From: Myxococcota bacterium
GTDB lineage: Bacteria > Myxococcota_A > Polyangia > Polyangiales > Polyangiaceae
NCBI GenBank assembly: GCA_963169165.1
Contig: CAUJFL010000148.1
Location: 1-39,736 of the forward strand
Direction of reading: 5' to 3'
DNA: 39,736 nt
Part shown: positions 23,746 through 32,434 of the stretch, piece by piece
Layout of the letters: every line of letters begins with the position of its first letter
Position numbering within the stretch: the stretch's first letter is position 1
Position numbers and translations under genes: made by a program
Notes under the pieces: generated by a model
Seen by the model: the letters and a program-made list of their open reading frames with translations, nothing else
What the model was told of the DNA's origin: nothing
The model's database searches: none

Positions 23746-26700
23746 TCACTGCGCGACGCGCTGGTTCACGGCGCGAAGTCGGCGCACGAGCACGAGCAGG
23801 ATCGCCTCCTGGATGCGCGGGCGGCGCTGCATCAGCTCGGCGAGATCGGCGCGGCGTAGCCGCAACAGCGTCGCGTCTCGCTCGGCGACGACGTCGGCGG
23901 AGCGCGGCTCGTGATCGAGCACCGACAGCTCTCCGAAGAACTCTCGCTCGCCCACGCGCGCGATCTCGGTGTTGCCGTCGCGGACGACGAGCTCGCCGCG
24001 CAGCACGAGGTAGAGATCGTCGCCAGGGTCACCCTTCTTGAAGACGAGGTCTCCGTCGTGCACCTCGAGCGCCGCGACGCGCTCGGCGATCAGGCGAAGA
24101 TCGTCGCCCGAGAGGCCCGAGAACAGGGGCACCGTTCGGAGAAAGGTCATGCGCTCGAACAGCGGGATCACGGGGGACAGCGCGTCGTACACCGAAGGGA
24201 ACCGCGACCGGAAGCGCTCTCGGTACGTCACCGCCGCCGCGCCGAGCAGGTGAGGATCGTCGAGCTCGACGAGCGCGTGCAGCGGATCGCCGACCTCGGC
24301 CGAGAAGCCGTAGCCGAGGCGCCGCGCGAGGCTCGCGCGCTCGCGCAGCGTGATGCGATCGAAGAGCGGCACCACCCGGCGCGCGAGATCGGCGTCCAGC
24401 GACAGCTCGAGCAGCTCGGCGACCCGCGCGTCCATCGCGGCCGTGTCCTCGCGCATCCCGAACTCGACCGCGCGGACGACGTCACGCCGCCCGAGCAACG
24501 CGAGCAGCCGCAGGATGCGCAGCTTGGCCTCTCCGATGCGCCGTTCGAGCTCGCCGCCGAGGAACGCGAACGCCGGATCGACGGTCCAGTCGGGCTTGCC
24601 GTCGTCGTGCGCCACGCCCGCGAGCACCGCGTGGAGCCGGTACGCCTGGGACACCTCTCGCTCGAGCAGCGGATCGAGCAGCGTTCTCCCGAGCGGCGCG
24701 CGATCTCCGCGCTCGAGCACCCTCCCGCGCGCGCGGGGGTTGCGACCGGGCGACGCCACGTCGGCGTCACCGCGCGCCGACGCGGCCGGATCGCCGGCGC
24801 CGTCCCAGTTGGCGAGCTCGACGGCGACGTCGGCCCCGACGTCGGCATCGTCGACGAGCGCGATGAGGCGCGGCAACAGCGGCGTGACGCGGAGGCGCGA
24901 GATCGCCGCGATCGCCGCGCGGCGAACGCCGACGTCGACGTCGGGGGCGAGCACGCGAGCGAGCCGCTCGTGCGCGCGGACGTCCTGCCCCATCGCCGGA
25001 GGGAGCGCCGCGAGCGCCGCCTGCGCCGCGCGTGGTTCGGCGTCGAGGAGGTGAAGCATGTCCTCGCCCCGATCGAGCAGCGCCGTGACCACCGCCGCCG
25101 CGGCGACCTCGGGGTCGGGATCGTCCTCCGCGCGCGCAAGCGCGGCGCGCGCGCGGGGGGGAAGCGGGGTCAGCCGCCGCAGCGCCTCGCAGGCGACCCG
25201 CCGGACCTGCGCGTCGGGATCCTCGGAAGCGAGCGCGGCGATCGCGTCGGTCGCGCCCGTCGCCGTCAGCTGCGCGAGCCCCTCGGCCGAGGCGCCACGG
25301 ACGGCGGGAGAGGGGGACATGAGCCCCGCGCGCAGGGCCCCGATCGCGAGCGGCGTCCGCGAGCTGCCGAGCACCTCCGCGGCGAGCGACGCGCGACCCT
25401 CGTCCGCGCTCATGAGCTCGCGCGCCACGGCGCGGCAGGCGTCTGCGTCGAGCGTCGAGGCAGGCGCGCGATCGAGATCCAGGCTGCGATCGTCGATGGC
25501 CCGCCGCAGCGCCGACTCGTAGGATCTGCGCACGCCGACCGCGATCGCGAGCGTCATCACCAGGCACAGCGACGCGGTGACCAGCGCGAGCCACCTCAGC
25601 TCGACGTGCTCGGGCACCATCGCGAGGCAGACGGCGGCGAGCGCGTACGCGAGCGGCGCGAGCACGCCGCGGGTCAGCGCGCGGGCCTGCGTCCGGCGCA
25701 CGACCGGCAGCGGCGTCTGGGTCTGTTCCATCGCGGCGCTCCAGGTCGACTGCTTCAGCACGCGATCGGTCGCGCGCAGCGCCACGATCACCGGGAAGAT
25801 CGGCGTGATGACCGCGGTGAGCGCGGCGACGACCGTGAGCCCGGGCGTCATCGCGAGCGCCTTCGTCGCGCCGAGGGTGCTGAGCAGGCGCCCCGAGAGC
25901 CCGATGAGCAGCACGATGCTCACCGCGCTGGTCACGCCGTAGTACGTCCCGAAGAACGCCGCGCAGTCGCCCGGCGCGCCATAGCGCTCGCGCGCGGCGC
26001 TCATCAGCTGAAAATCCATCAGCTGCTCGGTGAGCAGCGCGAGCACCGAGAGGATCACCCCGACGCGCATCAGCGGCACGCGTCGCACGAACGACAGCCC
26101 CGCGCGCCACTCGGCCACCATGCCCGCGCGCGCCCTGCCCTTCTCGCGCTGCTCGCCGAGATCGAGCGCCATCACGCGCCGCACGATCGCGAAGGCCGTC
26201 AAGAACAGCGCCGGCGCCAGCACGAGGAGCGCGCTCGCCGACAGCAGCCGCGTGATCAGCGGCACGAGCAGCCCGCCCAGCGTCCACGCGGTCGACGCGC
26301 CGATGCCCGCGACCGGCAAGAGGCGCTTGGCGCTGCGCGCGTTGGTCGCCTCGCTGACGACGCTCCACACCTGGATCAGCAGCACGCCGCACAGCGCCTC
26401 GATGACCACGTACAGCGCGAATTTCGCGTGCGGGACGCGCAGGTGAAGGGCCGCGCGCAGCGCGAGGACGGCGGCGGCCGACGCGATCAGCGTGCGCCCC
26501 GCGAGCCGCGACGGACCGAGGCGCGCCGCGAGCGGCACGGTGCCCATCGACAGCGTCGCGAGCAACACGGCCGACGCCGCGAACGCCCACGGGATCATCG
26601 AGCGGGGGTACGCCACGAGGAAGATCCCGCTCTGCGCCGCCTTCAGCAGCACCAGCCCGAGCGACATCACGAAGATCAGCGACACGAGGCGCAGCGCCCG

Positions 26701-26769
26701 CGGCCCCTCGCCCTCGGACAGCCCCAGAAAGGCCCGGAACCTCGTGCCCAACGGCGCGCCGGCGATCAC
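23746..26769 (-). CDS. Npt/ATP-ADP-carrier-like transporter fused to HEAT repeats and a cNMP-binding domain
   Basis: 1007 residues. Residues about 30-430 hold 11-12 transmembrane helices with the Npt1/Npt2 nucleotide-carrier pattern (VWSVVSEATNARSAKRLL, then an Ala/Gly-rich helix). Residues about 460-650 are HEAT-like repeats (DAIAALASEDPDAQVRRVACEALRRL and similar), followed by an irregular helical region. Residues about 870-1000 are a cyclic-nucleotide-binding domain whose phosphate-binding cassette is intact (FFGELSVLDHEPRSAD, with the Glu and the Arg-Ser-Ala), so it can probably bind cAMP or cGMP. Transported substrate and regulation are unknown. The GTG at 26769 overlaps the cytochrome stop (GTGA), which fixes the start and makes it the last gene of the operon. 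Confidence 0.82.
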   Translation of the reverse strand: MIAGAPLGTRFRAFLGLSEGEGPRALRLVSLIFVMSLGLVLLKAAQSGIFLVAYPRSMIPWAFAASAVLLATLSMGTVPLAARLGPSRLAGRTLIASAAAVLALRAALHLRVPHAKFALYVVIEALCGVLLIQVWSVVSEATNARSAKRLLPVAGIGASTAWTLGGLLVPLITRLLSASALLVLAPALFLTAFAIVRRVMALDLGEQREKGRARAGMVAEWRAGLSFVRRVPLMRVGVILSVLALLTEQLMDFQLMSAARERYGAPGDCAAFFGTYYGVTSAVSIVLLIGLSGRLLSTLGATKALAMTPGLTVVAALTAVITPIFPVIVALRATDRVLKQSTWSAAMEQTQTPLPVVRRTQARALTRGVLAPLAYALAAVCLAMVPEHVELRWLALVTASLCLVMTLAIAVGVRRSYESALRRAIDDRSLDLDRAPASTLDADACRAVARELMSADEGRASLAAEVLGSSRTPLAIGALRAGLMSPSPAVRGASAEGLAQLTATGATDAIAALASEDPDAQVRRVACEALRRLTPLPPRARAALARAEDDPDPEVAAAAVVTALLDRGEDMLHLLDAEPRAAQAALAALPPAMGQDVRAHERLARVLAPDVDVGVRRAAIAAISRLRVTPLLPRLIALVDDADVGADVAVELANWDGAGDPAASARGDADVASPGRNPRARGRVLERGDRAPLGRTLLDPLLEREVSQAYRLHAVLAGVAHDDGKPDWTVDPAFAFLGGELERRIGEAKLRILRLLALLGRRDVVRAVEFGMREDTAAMDARVAELLELSLDADLARRVVPLFDRITLRERASLARRLGYGFSAEVGDPLHALVELDDPHLLGAAAVTYRERFRSRFPSVYDALSPVIPLFERMTFLRTVPLFSGLSGDDLRLIAERVAALEVHDGDLVFKKGDPGDDLYLVLRGELVVRDGNTEIARVGEREFFGELSVLDHEPRSADVVAERDATLLRLRRADLAELMQRRPRIQEAILLVLVRRLRAVNQRVAQ

Positions 26770-28253
26770 GGCTTCGCGGCGTCGACCGCCCACGCGGGGC
26801 GCTTCGACTCGGGCGCGCGGACCTCGCAGCCCTTGTTCTTCTTGATGGGTCCGTCGGGCACGAGGTAGCCGTCGTCGACGCCGACCATCCCGGTGACGCG
26901 CTTCGGGCCGGGGCACCCCTGCGCGATCCACGTCGCGACGAGCGAGACCTCGCGCTCGGTCATCGAAGGCAGCCCGAGCGGCATCCCGAGCGCCTTCGGA
27001 TACGGCGGACGAGGACGATCCGCGAACGCCGGCACCTGATCACGAGCCTCCTCGTGGCGTCGGTCGAGCATCGCGGAGAGCAGCCGCGGGAGCGCCTCGC
27101 CAGCGCGCCGCTCGAGCACGCTCCACCGCTTTCCGTCGGGCCCGAGCGCGCCCGAGACGAGCGTCTCGTACGTGCGCATGCGCAGCCCGACCCCAGGATA
27201 GCCGAGGCCGCCCTTGTTGCCGGGGCCGGGATCCTTCTCGTGGTCATTCATGTGGCAATGCACGCACACCTTGCCGAGCACCTCTTCCTTGACCACCTCC
27301 CAGGTCACGCGCTCGGTGAGCACCTTCGGCGCCGCGACCTCGATCGGGGGGGCGGCGGGGAGCAGCTTCGGGTCCCCGTGCAGCAGGAATTGCGAGAGAT
27401 CCTCGGCCTCGGCGCGCGTCAAGCCGAGCGTCGGCATCAGCGTGCCAGGCGCGATTTTGTTAGGTTCCATCATCCACGGCACCAGCGCGTCGAGCCGCGT
27501 GCGCTCGCGAACGAAGCGGAGGTTCGGGGCGAGCGCGGCGGCCAGGCCGGCCTTCTTCAGCGCCTCGGCCGTCACGCCCGTCTCGAGGTTGCCGAACGTG
27601 TGACACGCGGCGCATCCTCGCGACAGGAACAGCGCCTGCCCCGCCGCGACGCGCCTCGGATCGGCCGGAGGAAGCGCCGCGTCGGGCGTCGTCGACGGCT
27701 CGGGCGCGTCGGCCCTCGCGGCGAAGTACCGCACGACCGCCTTGACCTCGGCCGGCGAGAGCGCGTGGCGGATCATGCTCTCCTCGAGCGTCGGCCTCAG
27801 ATCGAACGGCTCGGTCAGGAACGCCGAGAGGAAGCTCGGGCGCACGCGCCTCGCTATCATCGTGAGATCGGGCGCGCCGACGAGGTGCTTGATGTTGCGC
27901 TGGTAGCGCTTCATCACCGCGTCGCCGTACTTGTCGGCGATCGATTTGTACTGACGATCCTCGGGGCGCAGCCCGGTCAAGAACACGTGGCAGCTGGTGC
28001 AAGCGAGCGGGCGCGCGGCCTCTTTGAGGTCGTCGATCTTGTGACACCTGACGCACTCGTGCTTCTCGAGCACCGCGCGGCCGCTGGCGAGGGCCTCGTC
28101 GCGCGCGGCGGGGGCCCACACCGCGGGAGGCGGGCCGGCGCTCGCCGCCGCGGAGGCCGACGTGACGGGCGACGGCTTGGGGCGCTCGGTGCACGACGCG
28201 AGGAGCGCGGAGACCGCCAGCGGGCCCAGCAGCGCGCACAGTCCGCGGTTCAT
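26766..28253 (-). CDS. Tetraheme c-type cytochrome lipoprotein
   Basis: 495 residues. The signal peptide ends in LLASC (Cys21). Four CxxCH heme-attachment motifs are visible: Cys67-His71 (CVRCH), Cys85-His89 (CTSCH), Cys214-His218 (CAACH) and Cys330-His334 (CVHCH). The third is in a domain with the pattern GQALFLSRGCAACH and a later distal Met candidate (PGTLMPTLGL), as in mono-heme cytochrome c. It should carry electrons in the periplasm, tethered to a membrane. The ATG at 28253 overlaps the glycosyltransferase stop (ATGA) and its own TGA overlaps the Npt-like gene. No oxidase or dehydrogenase partner is adjacent, so the donor and acceptor are not known. Confidence 0.88.
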   Translation of the reverse strand: MNRGLCALLGPLAVSALLASCTERPKPSPVTSASAAASAGPPPAVWAPAARDEALASGRAVLEKHECVRCHKIDDLKEAARPLACTSCHVFLTGLRPEDRQYKSIADKYGDAVMKRYQRNIKHLVGAPDLTMIARRVRPSFLSAFLTEPFDLRPTLEESMIRHALSPAEVKAVVRYFAARADAPEPSTTPDAALPPADPRRVAAGQALFLSRGCAACHTFGNLETGVTAEALKKAGLAAALAPNLRFVRERTRLDALVPWMMEPNKIAPGTLMPTLGLTRAEAEDLSQFLLHGDPKLLPAAPPIEVAAPKVLTERVTWEVVKEEVLGKVCVHCHMNDHEKDPGPGNKGGLGYPGVGLRMRTYETLVSGALGPDGKRWSVLERRAGEALPRLLSAMLDRRHEEARDQVPAFADRPRPPYPKALGMPLGLPSMTEREVSLVATWIAQGCPGPKRVTGMVGVDDGYLVPDGPIKKNKGCEVRAPESKRPAWAVDAAKP

Positions 28254-28987
28254 CGCGGCCGCGACCGTACCACGTCGTCGGGCCGCGCGACGCGGATGGC
28301 CCAGGTCAGCGTCGCGACCTGGCGCACGACGGCGGGCACGCGCGAGAAGAGCGCGATCGACGGCGGCCGCTTTTCCATCACCCGGACCGGGATCTCGCAC
28401 CACGGGACGCCCGCGCGCTGCGCCCGGATCACGAGCTCGCTCGCGAACACGTCCTTGTCGACGACGCATGCGTCGACGATCGGCGCGAGCGAGCGCTTTC
28501 GAAAGGCCTTCAGGCCGTGCGTGTCGGTGCCCCGAAAGCCGAGCGCCGTGCGCAAGAGGCCGCTGTAGGCGCGGGTCGCGACGCGCCGGTACAGCGGCCG
28601 CTCGTCGCGCGAGGCCGCGAGCACCTTCGAGCCGACGACGAGCTCGGCGAGCCCCGCCTCGAGGATCGCGACGGCGGCCTTGTGAAACGCGGCGTCACAG
28701 AGATCGATCTCGTCGCAGATCACGAGCTCGCCGCGCGCCTCGTGGATGCCCATCCGCAGCGCGCGCCCGTAGTTGGGCTCGCCGAGGGACAGCGCGCGAA
28801 AGCGAGGATCGGCCTCGCCGAGCGCCGCCGCCACCGCGAGGGTGCCGTCGCGCGAGCCGTTCTCGGCGAGGATGACCTCGTAGTCCCAGCCGTACGGGCG
28901 CAGCCGCTCGCGCAGATCGACGCACGCCGCGTGGAGGATGGCCTCCTCGTTGTAGACCGGGATGACGATCGAGACGGTGGGCGCCAC
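28250..28987 (-). CDS. Glycosyltransferase family 2
   Basis: 245 residues. GT-A fold: VSIVIPVYNEEAIL near the N-terminus, AENGSRDGT for nucleotide-sugar binding, and the DxD-like ICDEIDLCD near 90-97. The size and the GTDTHGLKAFRK region resemble dolichol-phosphate mannosyl/glucosyltransferase (DPM1)-type GT2 enzymes that load a sugar onto a polyprenyl phosphate at the cytoplasmic face. No transmembrane tail is seen. The GTG start at 28987 is preceded by TAACAG (minus strand, 29000-28995) exactly 7 nt upstream. It is the first gene of a three-gene operon with the cytochrome and the Npt-like carrier, both joined by 4-bp overlaps. Confidence 0.88.
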   Translation of the reverse strand: MAPTVSIVIPVYNEEAILHAACVDLRERLRPYGWDYEVILAENGSRDGTLAVAAALGEADPRFRALSLGEPNYGRALRMGIHEARGELVICDEIDLCDAAFHKAAVAILEAGLAELVVGSKVLAASRDERPLYRRVATRAYSGLLRTALGFRGTDTHGLKAFRKRSLAPIVDACVVDKDVFASELVIRAQRAGVPWCEIPVRVMEKRPPSIALFSRVPAVVRQVATLTWAIRVARPDDVVRSRPR

Positions 28988-29026
28988 GCGCGGCCTGTTA
29001 GCCGAGATCCCTCGCCGCGGCGCGCG

Positions 29027-30031
29027 CTACAGCACCTTGCACGACGCGGGCAGCGTGGCGGGCGGGCTGGTCTTCCAGGTCGAGGCGGCGCCGCGCGGGT
29101 GGTCCTTGAAGAACGACAGGATGACCGCGCCGGTCACGTCGGGGTGCGGCGTGTGCCCGAGCTTGTGCGCGCAGTCGACGACCTCGCGCCCGGCCGCGAC
29201 GAGGAACGGCGCGGCGGCGGCCGCCGAGGTCTCGAAGTCGATGATCTCGCTGCCCAGGTTGGAGTACGTGTCGGTCGGCCCGCCGTGCGTGATCATCGAC
29301 GGGACGGGCGCCGAGGGCTCGAGCTTCGGCCAGTCGAACGTCACCTTGAAGTTCAGCGTGTTGACGGCCTTCGCCTCGACCTCGTCGTTGAACCACGCGC
29401 CCGAGAACGCGATCGTCGCCGCGACGTCCTTCGGGTACATCGACGACACGAGGTTGGTCATCACCGCGCCCGCCGAGAAGCCGACCGAGTAGACGCGGTC
29501 GGGATCGACGCCGTGGTCGCGGATCAAGCACCCCGCGACCGCCGAGAACAGCGACAGATCGGGGTTCGGATCGTCAGGGGCGCCGTGATCGAACAGCGCC
29601 CAGTCGAGGCCCCGCGAAGGGATCAGGCCGAGGTCGTCGACCGTCACGAGCACGAACGGGAACCCGGGATCCATGTCAGGCGTCAGCCCGAGCGCGCCGT
29701 GAAAGTTGGACACGGTGTCGCCGAAGCCGTGCCACTGGAAGATGACCGCGGGCGCCTTCGACGCGGACGCAGGGAAATCCAGCTGGAACGCGCGCTCGAA
29801 CTCGCCGATCTTCACGCCGGAGTTCATGCCCTTCACGAGGGTCAGGCCGTCGGGACAGGCGAGCGCCGACGTCCCCGCGCCCGCCGCGCCTCCGGTCCCG
29901 GCCGAGCCCGCCGCGCCCGCGCCGCCGGCCCCCGCCGCGCCCGGCGCCCCGGCCGAGTCGTCGGTGGAGCCTCCGCACGCGACGAGGGACGTGAGCACCG
30001 CGAGGACCGCTGCTTTTCGTGCCGTGAACAT
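29027..30031 (-). CDS. Lipoprotein PHB-depolymerase-like esterase (LpqC-type)
   Basis: 334 residues. The signal peptide ends in LVAC (Cys19), followed by a Gly/Ala linker to about 55. The alpha/beta-hydrolase body has an oxyanion loop QWHGFGDT near 99-106, the nucleophile elbow GFSAGA with Ser186, an Asp candidate in GGPTDTYS, and a His candidate in LGHTPHPD, matching the esterase PHB-depolymerase/LpqC family, which includes feruloyl and acetylxylan esterases. The actual ester is unknown. ATG 30031 is supported by the signal peptide; a longer open frame upstream overlaps the ASCH gene and is not coding. It is divergent from the ASCH gene with 57 bp between. Confidence 0.87.
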   Translation of the reverse strand: MFTARKAAVLAVLTSLVACGGSTDDSAGAPGAAGAGGAGAAGSAGTGGAAGAGTSALACPDGLTLVKGMNSGVKIGEFERAFQLDFPASASKAPAVIFQWHGFGDTVSNFHGALGLTPDMDPGFPFVLVTVDDLGLIPSRGLDWALFDHGAPDDPNPDLSLFSAVAGCLIRDHGVDPDRVYSVGFSAGAVMTNLVSSMYPKDVAATIAFSGAWFNDEVEAKAVNTLNFKVTFDWPKLEPSAPVPSMITHGGPTDTYSNLGSEIIDFETSAAAAAPFLVAAGREVVDCAHKLGHTPHPDVTGAVILSFFKDHPRGAASTWKTSPPATLPASCKVL

Positions 30032-30088
30032 GTTCCAACGAACAGGCGTGCCACAACCCCGACACGGGTGGTAGGGGTGACGGCCGGG

Positions 30089-30688
30089 ATGCTGCTCTTC
30101 GAAAGCCGGTTCCACGGGCCGATCGTCCGCGGCGAGCTCACGGTGACGTTCCGCAAGTGGGACAAGCCCAAGGTCAAGCCGGGCGGGCGCTATCGCTGCC
30201 ACCCGATCGGCGTGCTGCGCGTCGACGCCGCCGAGAGGATCGTGCTGTCGTCCGTCACCGACGACGACGCGCGTCGCGCGGGGTTCGACGACGCGGCCGC
30301 GCTGGTCACGTACCTCGCGAGGTTCGGCGCGACCCCCGACACCGAGGTGACTCGTGTGGTGTTCGCGCACGAGGGCGACGGCGATCGCAGCGAGCTCGCG
30401 CTCGACGCGCGCCTCTCGCCCGACGACGTCGCCGCGCTCTCGGCCAAGCTCGCCGCGATGGATGCCCGCTCGCCCGCCGGCGCGTGGACGTCGGCGACCC
30501 TCGCGCTCGTCGAGGCTCACCCGCGCGTCGCGGCCTCGCGCCTCGCGAAGCGCCTCGGCTGGGAGACGGCGCCGTTCAAGGCCAACGTCGTGAAGCTGAA
30601 GAAGCTCGGGCTGACGATCAGCTTCGAGGTAGGCTACGAGCTGTCCCCGCGCGGGCGCGCGTTCGTCGCGGCGACCAGATCGGTTTGA
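30089..30688 (+). CDS. ASCH-domain protein with C-terminal winged-helix-like region
   Basis: 199 residues. Residues 1-90 match the ASCH/PUA-like fold: LLFESRFHGPIVRGELTVTFRKW is the usual first strand-helix-strand with basic residues, then KPGGRYRCHPIGVLRV. ASCH domains bind RNA or modified nucleotides, and some are N4-acetylcytidine amidohydrolases. Residues about 135-199 (ATLALVEAHPRVAASRLAKRLGWE, then VKLKKLGL) look like a winged helix. ATG 30089 is chosen; an in-frame GTG at 30077 would add four residues. It stands 81 bp upstream of tRNA-Gln, possibly by chance. Its stop lies within an inverted repeat (TTTGACT/AGTCAAA, 30684-30716). Confidence 0.82.
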   Translation: MLLFESRFHGPIVRGELTVTFRKWDKPKVKPGGRYRCHPIGVLRVDAAERIVLSSVTDDDARRAGFDDAAALVTYLARFGATPDTEVTRVVFAHEGDGDRSELALDARLSPDDVAALSAKLAAMDARSPAGAWTSATLALVEAHPRVAASRLAKRLGWETAPFKANVVKLKKLGLTISFEVGYELSPRGRAFVAATRSV

Positions 30689-30769
30689 CTTGACAAGCGG
30701 CCCGAGACGAGTCAAAAGCCGCGTCCCGTTCGCCTGACAGGGCGACCGGGTGACAATCGTACCCACCCT

Positions 30770-30843
30770 TGGGGGATCGTCTAATGGCAGGACGACGGAT
30801 TCTGGCTCCGTCTATCAAGGTTCGAATCCTTGTCCCCCAGCCA
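30770..30843 (+). tRNA. tRNA-Gln (anticodon CTG)
   Basis: Acceptor stem TGGGGGA pairs with TCCCCCA (30833-30839), with discriminator G30840 and an encoded CCA at 30841-30843. The D arm GTC...GAC, the anticodon arm ACGGA-TTCTGGC-TCCGT (anticodon CTG, reading CAG) and the T arm CAAGG-TTCGAAT-CCTTG are all well paired. It is followed 47 bp later by tRNA-Glu. Confidence 0.96.
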
Positions 30844-30890
30844 CACCGGACCACCCGGGGTGACATCAGCAGCGCAGTCTCGTGGAGCAA

Positions 30891-30962
30891 GGCCCCGTCG
30901 TCTAGCGGTTAGGACACTGGCCTCTCACGCCGGTAACACGGGTTCGAGTCCCGTCGGGGTCA
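30891..30962 (+). tRNA. tRNA-Glu (anticodon CTC)
   Basis: Acceptor GGCCCCG pairs with CGGGGTC (30955-30961; one G-T pair), with discriminator A30962. The anticodon arm CTGGC-CTCTCAC-GCCGG gives anticodon CTC (codon GAG), and the T arm ACGGG-TTCGAGT-CCCGT is intact. The CCA end is not encoded, in contrast to the neighbouring tRNA-Gln, so tRNA nucleotidyltransferase must add it. Confidence 0.96.
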
Positions 30963-30976
30963 CAACGTGAGACGAG

Positions 30977-31012
30977 AGAGGCATCGGTTTCGACCGGTGC
31001 CTCTGTCGTTTT
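30977..31012 (+). terminator. Rho-independent terminator of the tRNA unit
   Basis: A 12-bp stem (AGAGGCATCGGT with ACCGGTGCCTCT, one T-G pair) closed by a TTCG tetraloop is followed by GTCGTTTT. It ends 14 bp after tRNA-Glu and is the clearest intrinsic terminator in the window. Confidence 0.85.
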
Positions 31013-31068
31013 GTGGCGAACCGAGCCGTCGCGCGCGCTGAAAACTCGCCCCACGAGCCGCGCCGCAC

Positions 31069-31074
31069 TATCGG
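31069..31074 (+). promoter_or_regulatory. TATCGG -10-like element before the sulfatase-like gene
   Basis: TATCGG ends 7 nt before GTG 31082, the spacing seen at other probable leaderless starts. It favours GTG 31082 over GTG 31088. Confidence 0.35.
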
Positions 31075-31081
31075 CGACAGG

Positions 31082-32434
31082 GTGCCCGTGAGACGCGCGC
31101 TCCTCTCCACCCCGATGTTGTTGCTCGCGTGCGCCGCGGGCTGCGATCGCTCCCCTCCCCCCGCGCCGAGGGCCTCGACGTCGCAGCTCGCCGCGCCCGC
31201 GCAGCCCCCGTCGGCCCCGCCCGCCGCGTCCTCCGCGCCCGCGCCGCAGAAGGCCGCGAAGCTGCCGGAAAACCTCTCGGTCATCCTGATCACGCTCGAC
31301 AGCATGCGGGCCGACATGCCGTGGGCCGGCTACCCGCGGCAGATCGCGCCGACGCTGACCGCGCTCGAGAAGGAGAGCGTCTCGTACACGCGCGCCTACG
31401 CGCTCTCGTCGTACACGTCGATGAGCCTCGGCGGCGCGCTCGCGGGCAACTACCCGGGCGCCGTGAAGCGCGATGGATACTTCTTCGGCACCTACCCGAA
31501 GGACGTCACGATGTTCCCCGAGCGGCTCCAGGCCGCAGGGGTCCGCACGATGGCGGTGCAGGGACACGGCTACTTCAAGCCGGGCACGGGCCTGTCGCAG
31601 GGCTTCGACGAGTGGAAGATCGTCCCGAACCTCAAGTGGAACGCGCAGACCGACGAGAACGTCACCTCGCCGCAGATGCTGGCGCTCTCCGAGGAGCTGC
31701 TGTCGCGAGAGGAGAACACGCGCGGGCGTTTCTTCTTCTGGGTCCATTTCCTCGATCCCCACGATCAATACATGCCGCACAAGGACGGCACCGCCTGGGG
31801 CAAGAAGGCGCGCGACCTCTACGACGGCGAGATCGAGTTCACCGACAAGCACGTGAAGCAGCTGCTCGAGTTCGTGGCGAAGCAGCCGTGGGCGTCGCGC
31901 GTGGCGATCGTCGTGTCGGCCGATCACGGCGAGTCGTTCGGCGAGCACGGCGTCTACCGCCACGGCTTCGAGATCTACGAGAACCTGGTCCGCGTGCCGT
32001 GGTTCTTCCGTGTCCCGGGCGTCACGCCCCGCCGCGTCGAGCACGCGCGCAGCCACCTCGATCTCGCGCCGACGATGCTCGAGCTGCTGGGGGCGCCGGC
32101 CGATCCCGCGCTGCCCGGTCAGAGCCTGGTGCCCGAGCTGCTCGGCGAGGTCACGCCGGGCGCGCGCGACGTGATCGTCGATCTGCCTCGCACGAGCGAC
32201 AACGATCGCCGCCGCGCGCTGATCACCGGCTCGCACAAGATCATCTCGTACGGCGACGACGCCTACCAGCAGGTCTACGACGTCGTCGCCGACCCCGACG
32301 AGAAGGTCGATCTCGCGAAGACGGACAAGGCGCTCCACAAGGCGCTGCTGGAGAAATACAAGGCCGCGACCGCGTCGATCCGGGACGTGAAGCCGTACGC
32401 CTGCCAGAAGCTCAAGGGCACGAAGGACAACCCG
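31082..32434 (+). CDS. Sulfatase-like (alkaline phosphatase superfamily) lipoprotein; no in-frame stop at its end
   Basis: About 450 residues of recognisable protein. The signal peptide reaches a lipobox-like LLACAAGC, then a Pro/Ala linker to about 60. Superfamily motifs: ILITLDSMRAD (metal ligand Asp), HFLDPHDQYMPH, and SADHGESFGEHGVYRHG (DHGE metal ligands). The formylglycine motif C/S-x-P-x-R is absent; the equivalent place reads ALSSYTSMSLGGALAGNYPG, so a Ser/Thr nucleophile and a phosphatase or transferase role are possible. The frame has no stop where the domain ends: it continues across the antisense EamA gene and the next lipoprotein to TGA 34118-34120. The end given is the last codon before the EamA stop, not a real stop codon. 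A one-base frame change would end it at TGA 32461-32463. Confidence 0.72.

Noticed and set aside
23911-26868. A 985-residue open frame on the plus strand
   Set aside because: It is antisense to the Npt/HEAT/cNMP gene; its translation is a run of Arg, Glu, His and Ala without domain pattern, as expected for codon-aligned antisense in GC-rich genes.
30684-30722. Nested inverted repeats TTTGACT/AGTCAAA and GCGGC/GCCGC after the ASCH gene
   Set aside because: The loop is long, there is no T-run, and the first arm includes the stop codon; neither a terminator nor an operator can be supported.
30733-30769. CTGACA and GACAAT as a tRNA promoter
   Set aside because: The spacing is only 12 bp, too short for a sigma-70 type promoter, and no better -35 could be chosen by eye.
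30770-30962. tRNA pair as an integration site
   Set aside because: Neither tRNA is flanked by an integrase gene or a repeated 3' tRNA fragment, and base composition is uniform across the site.
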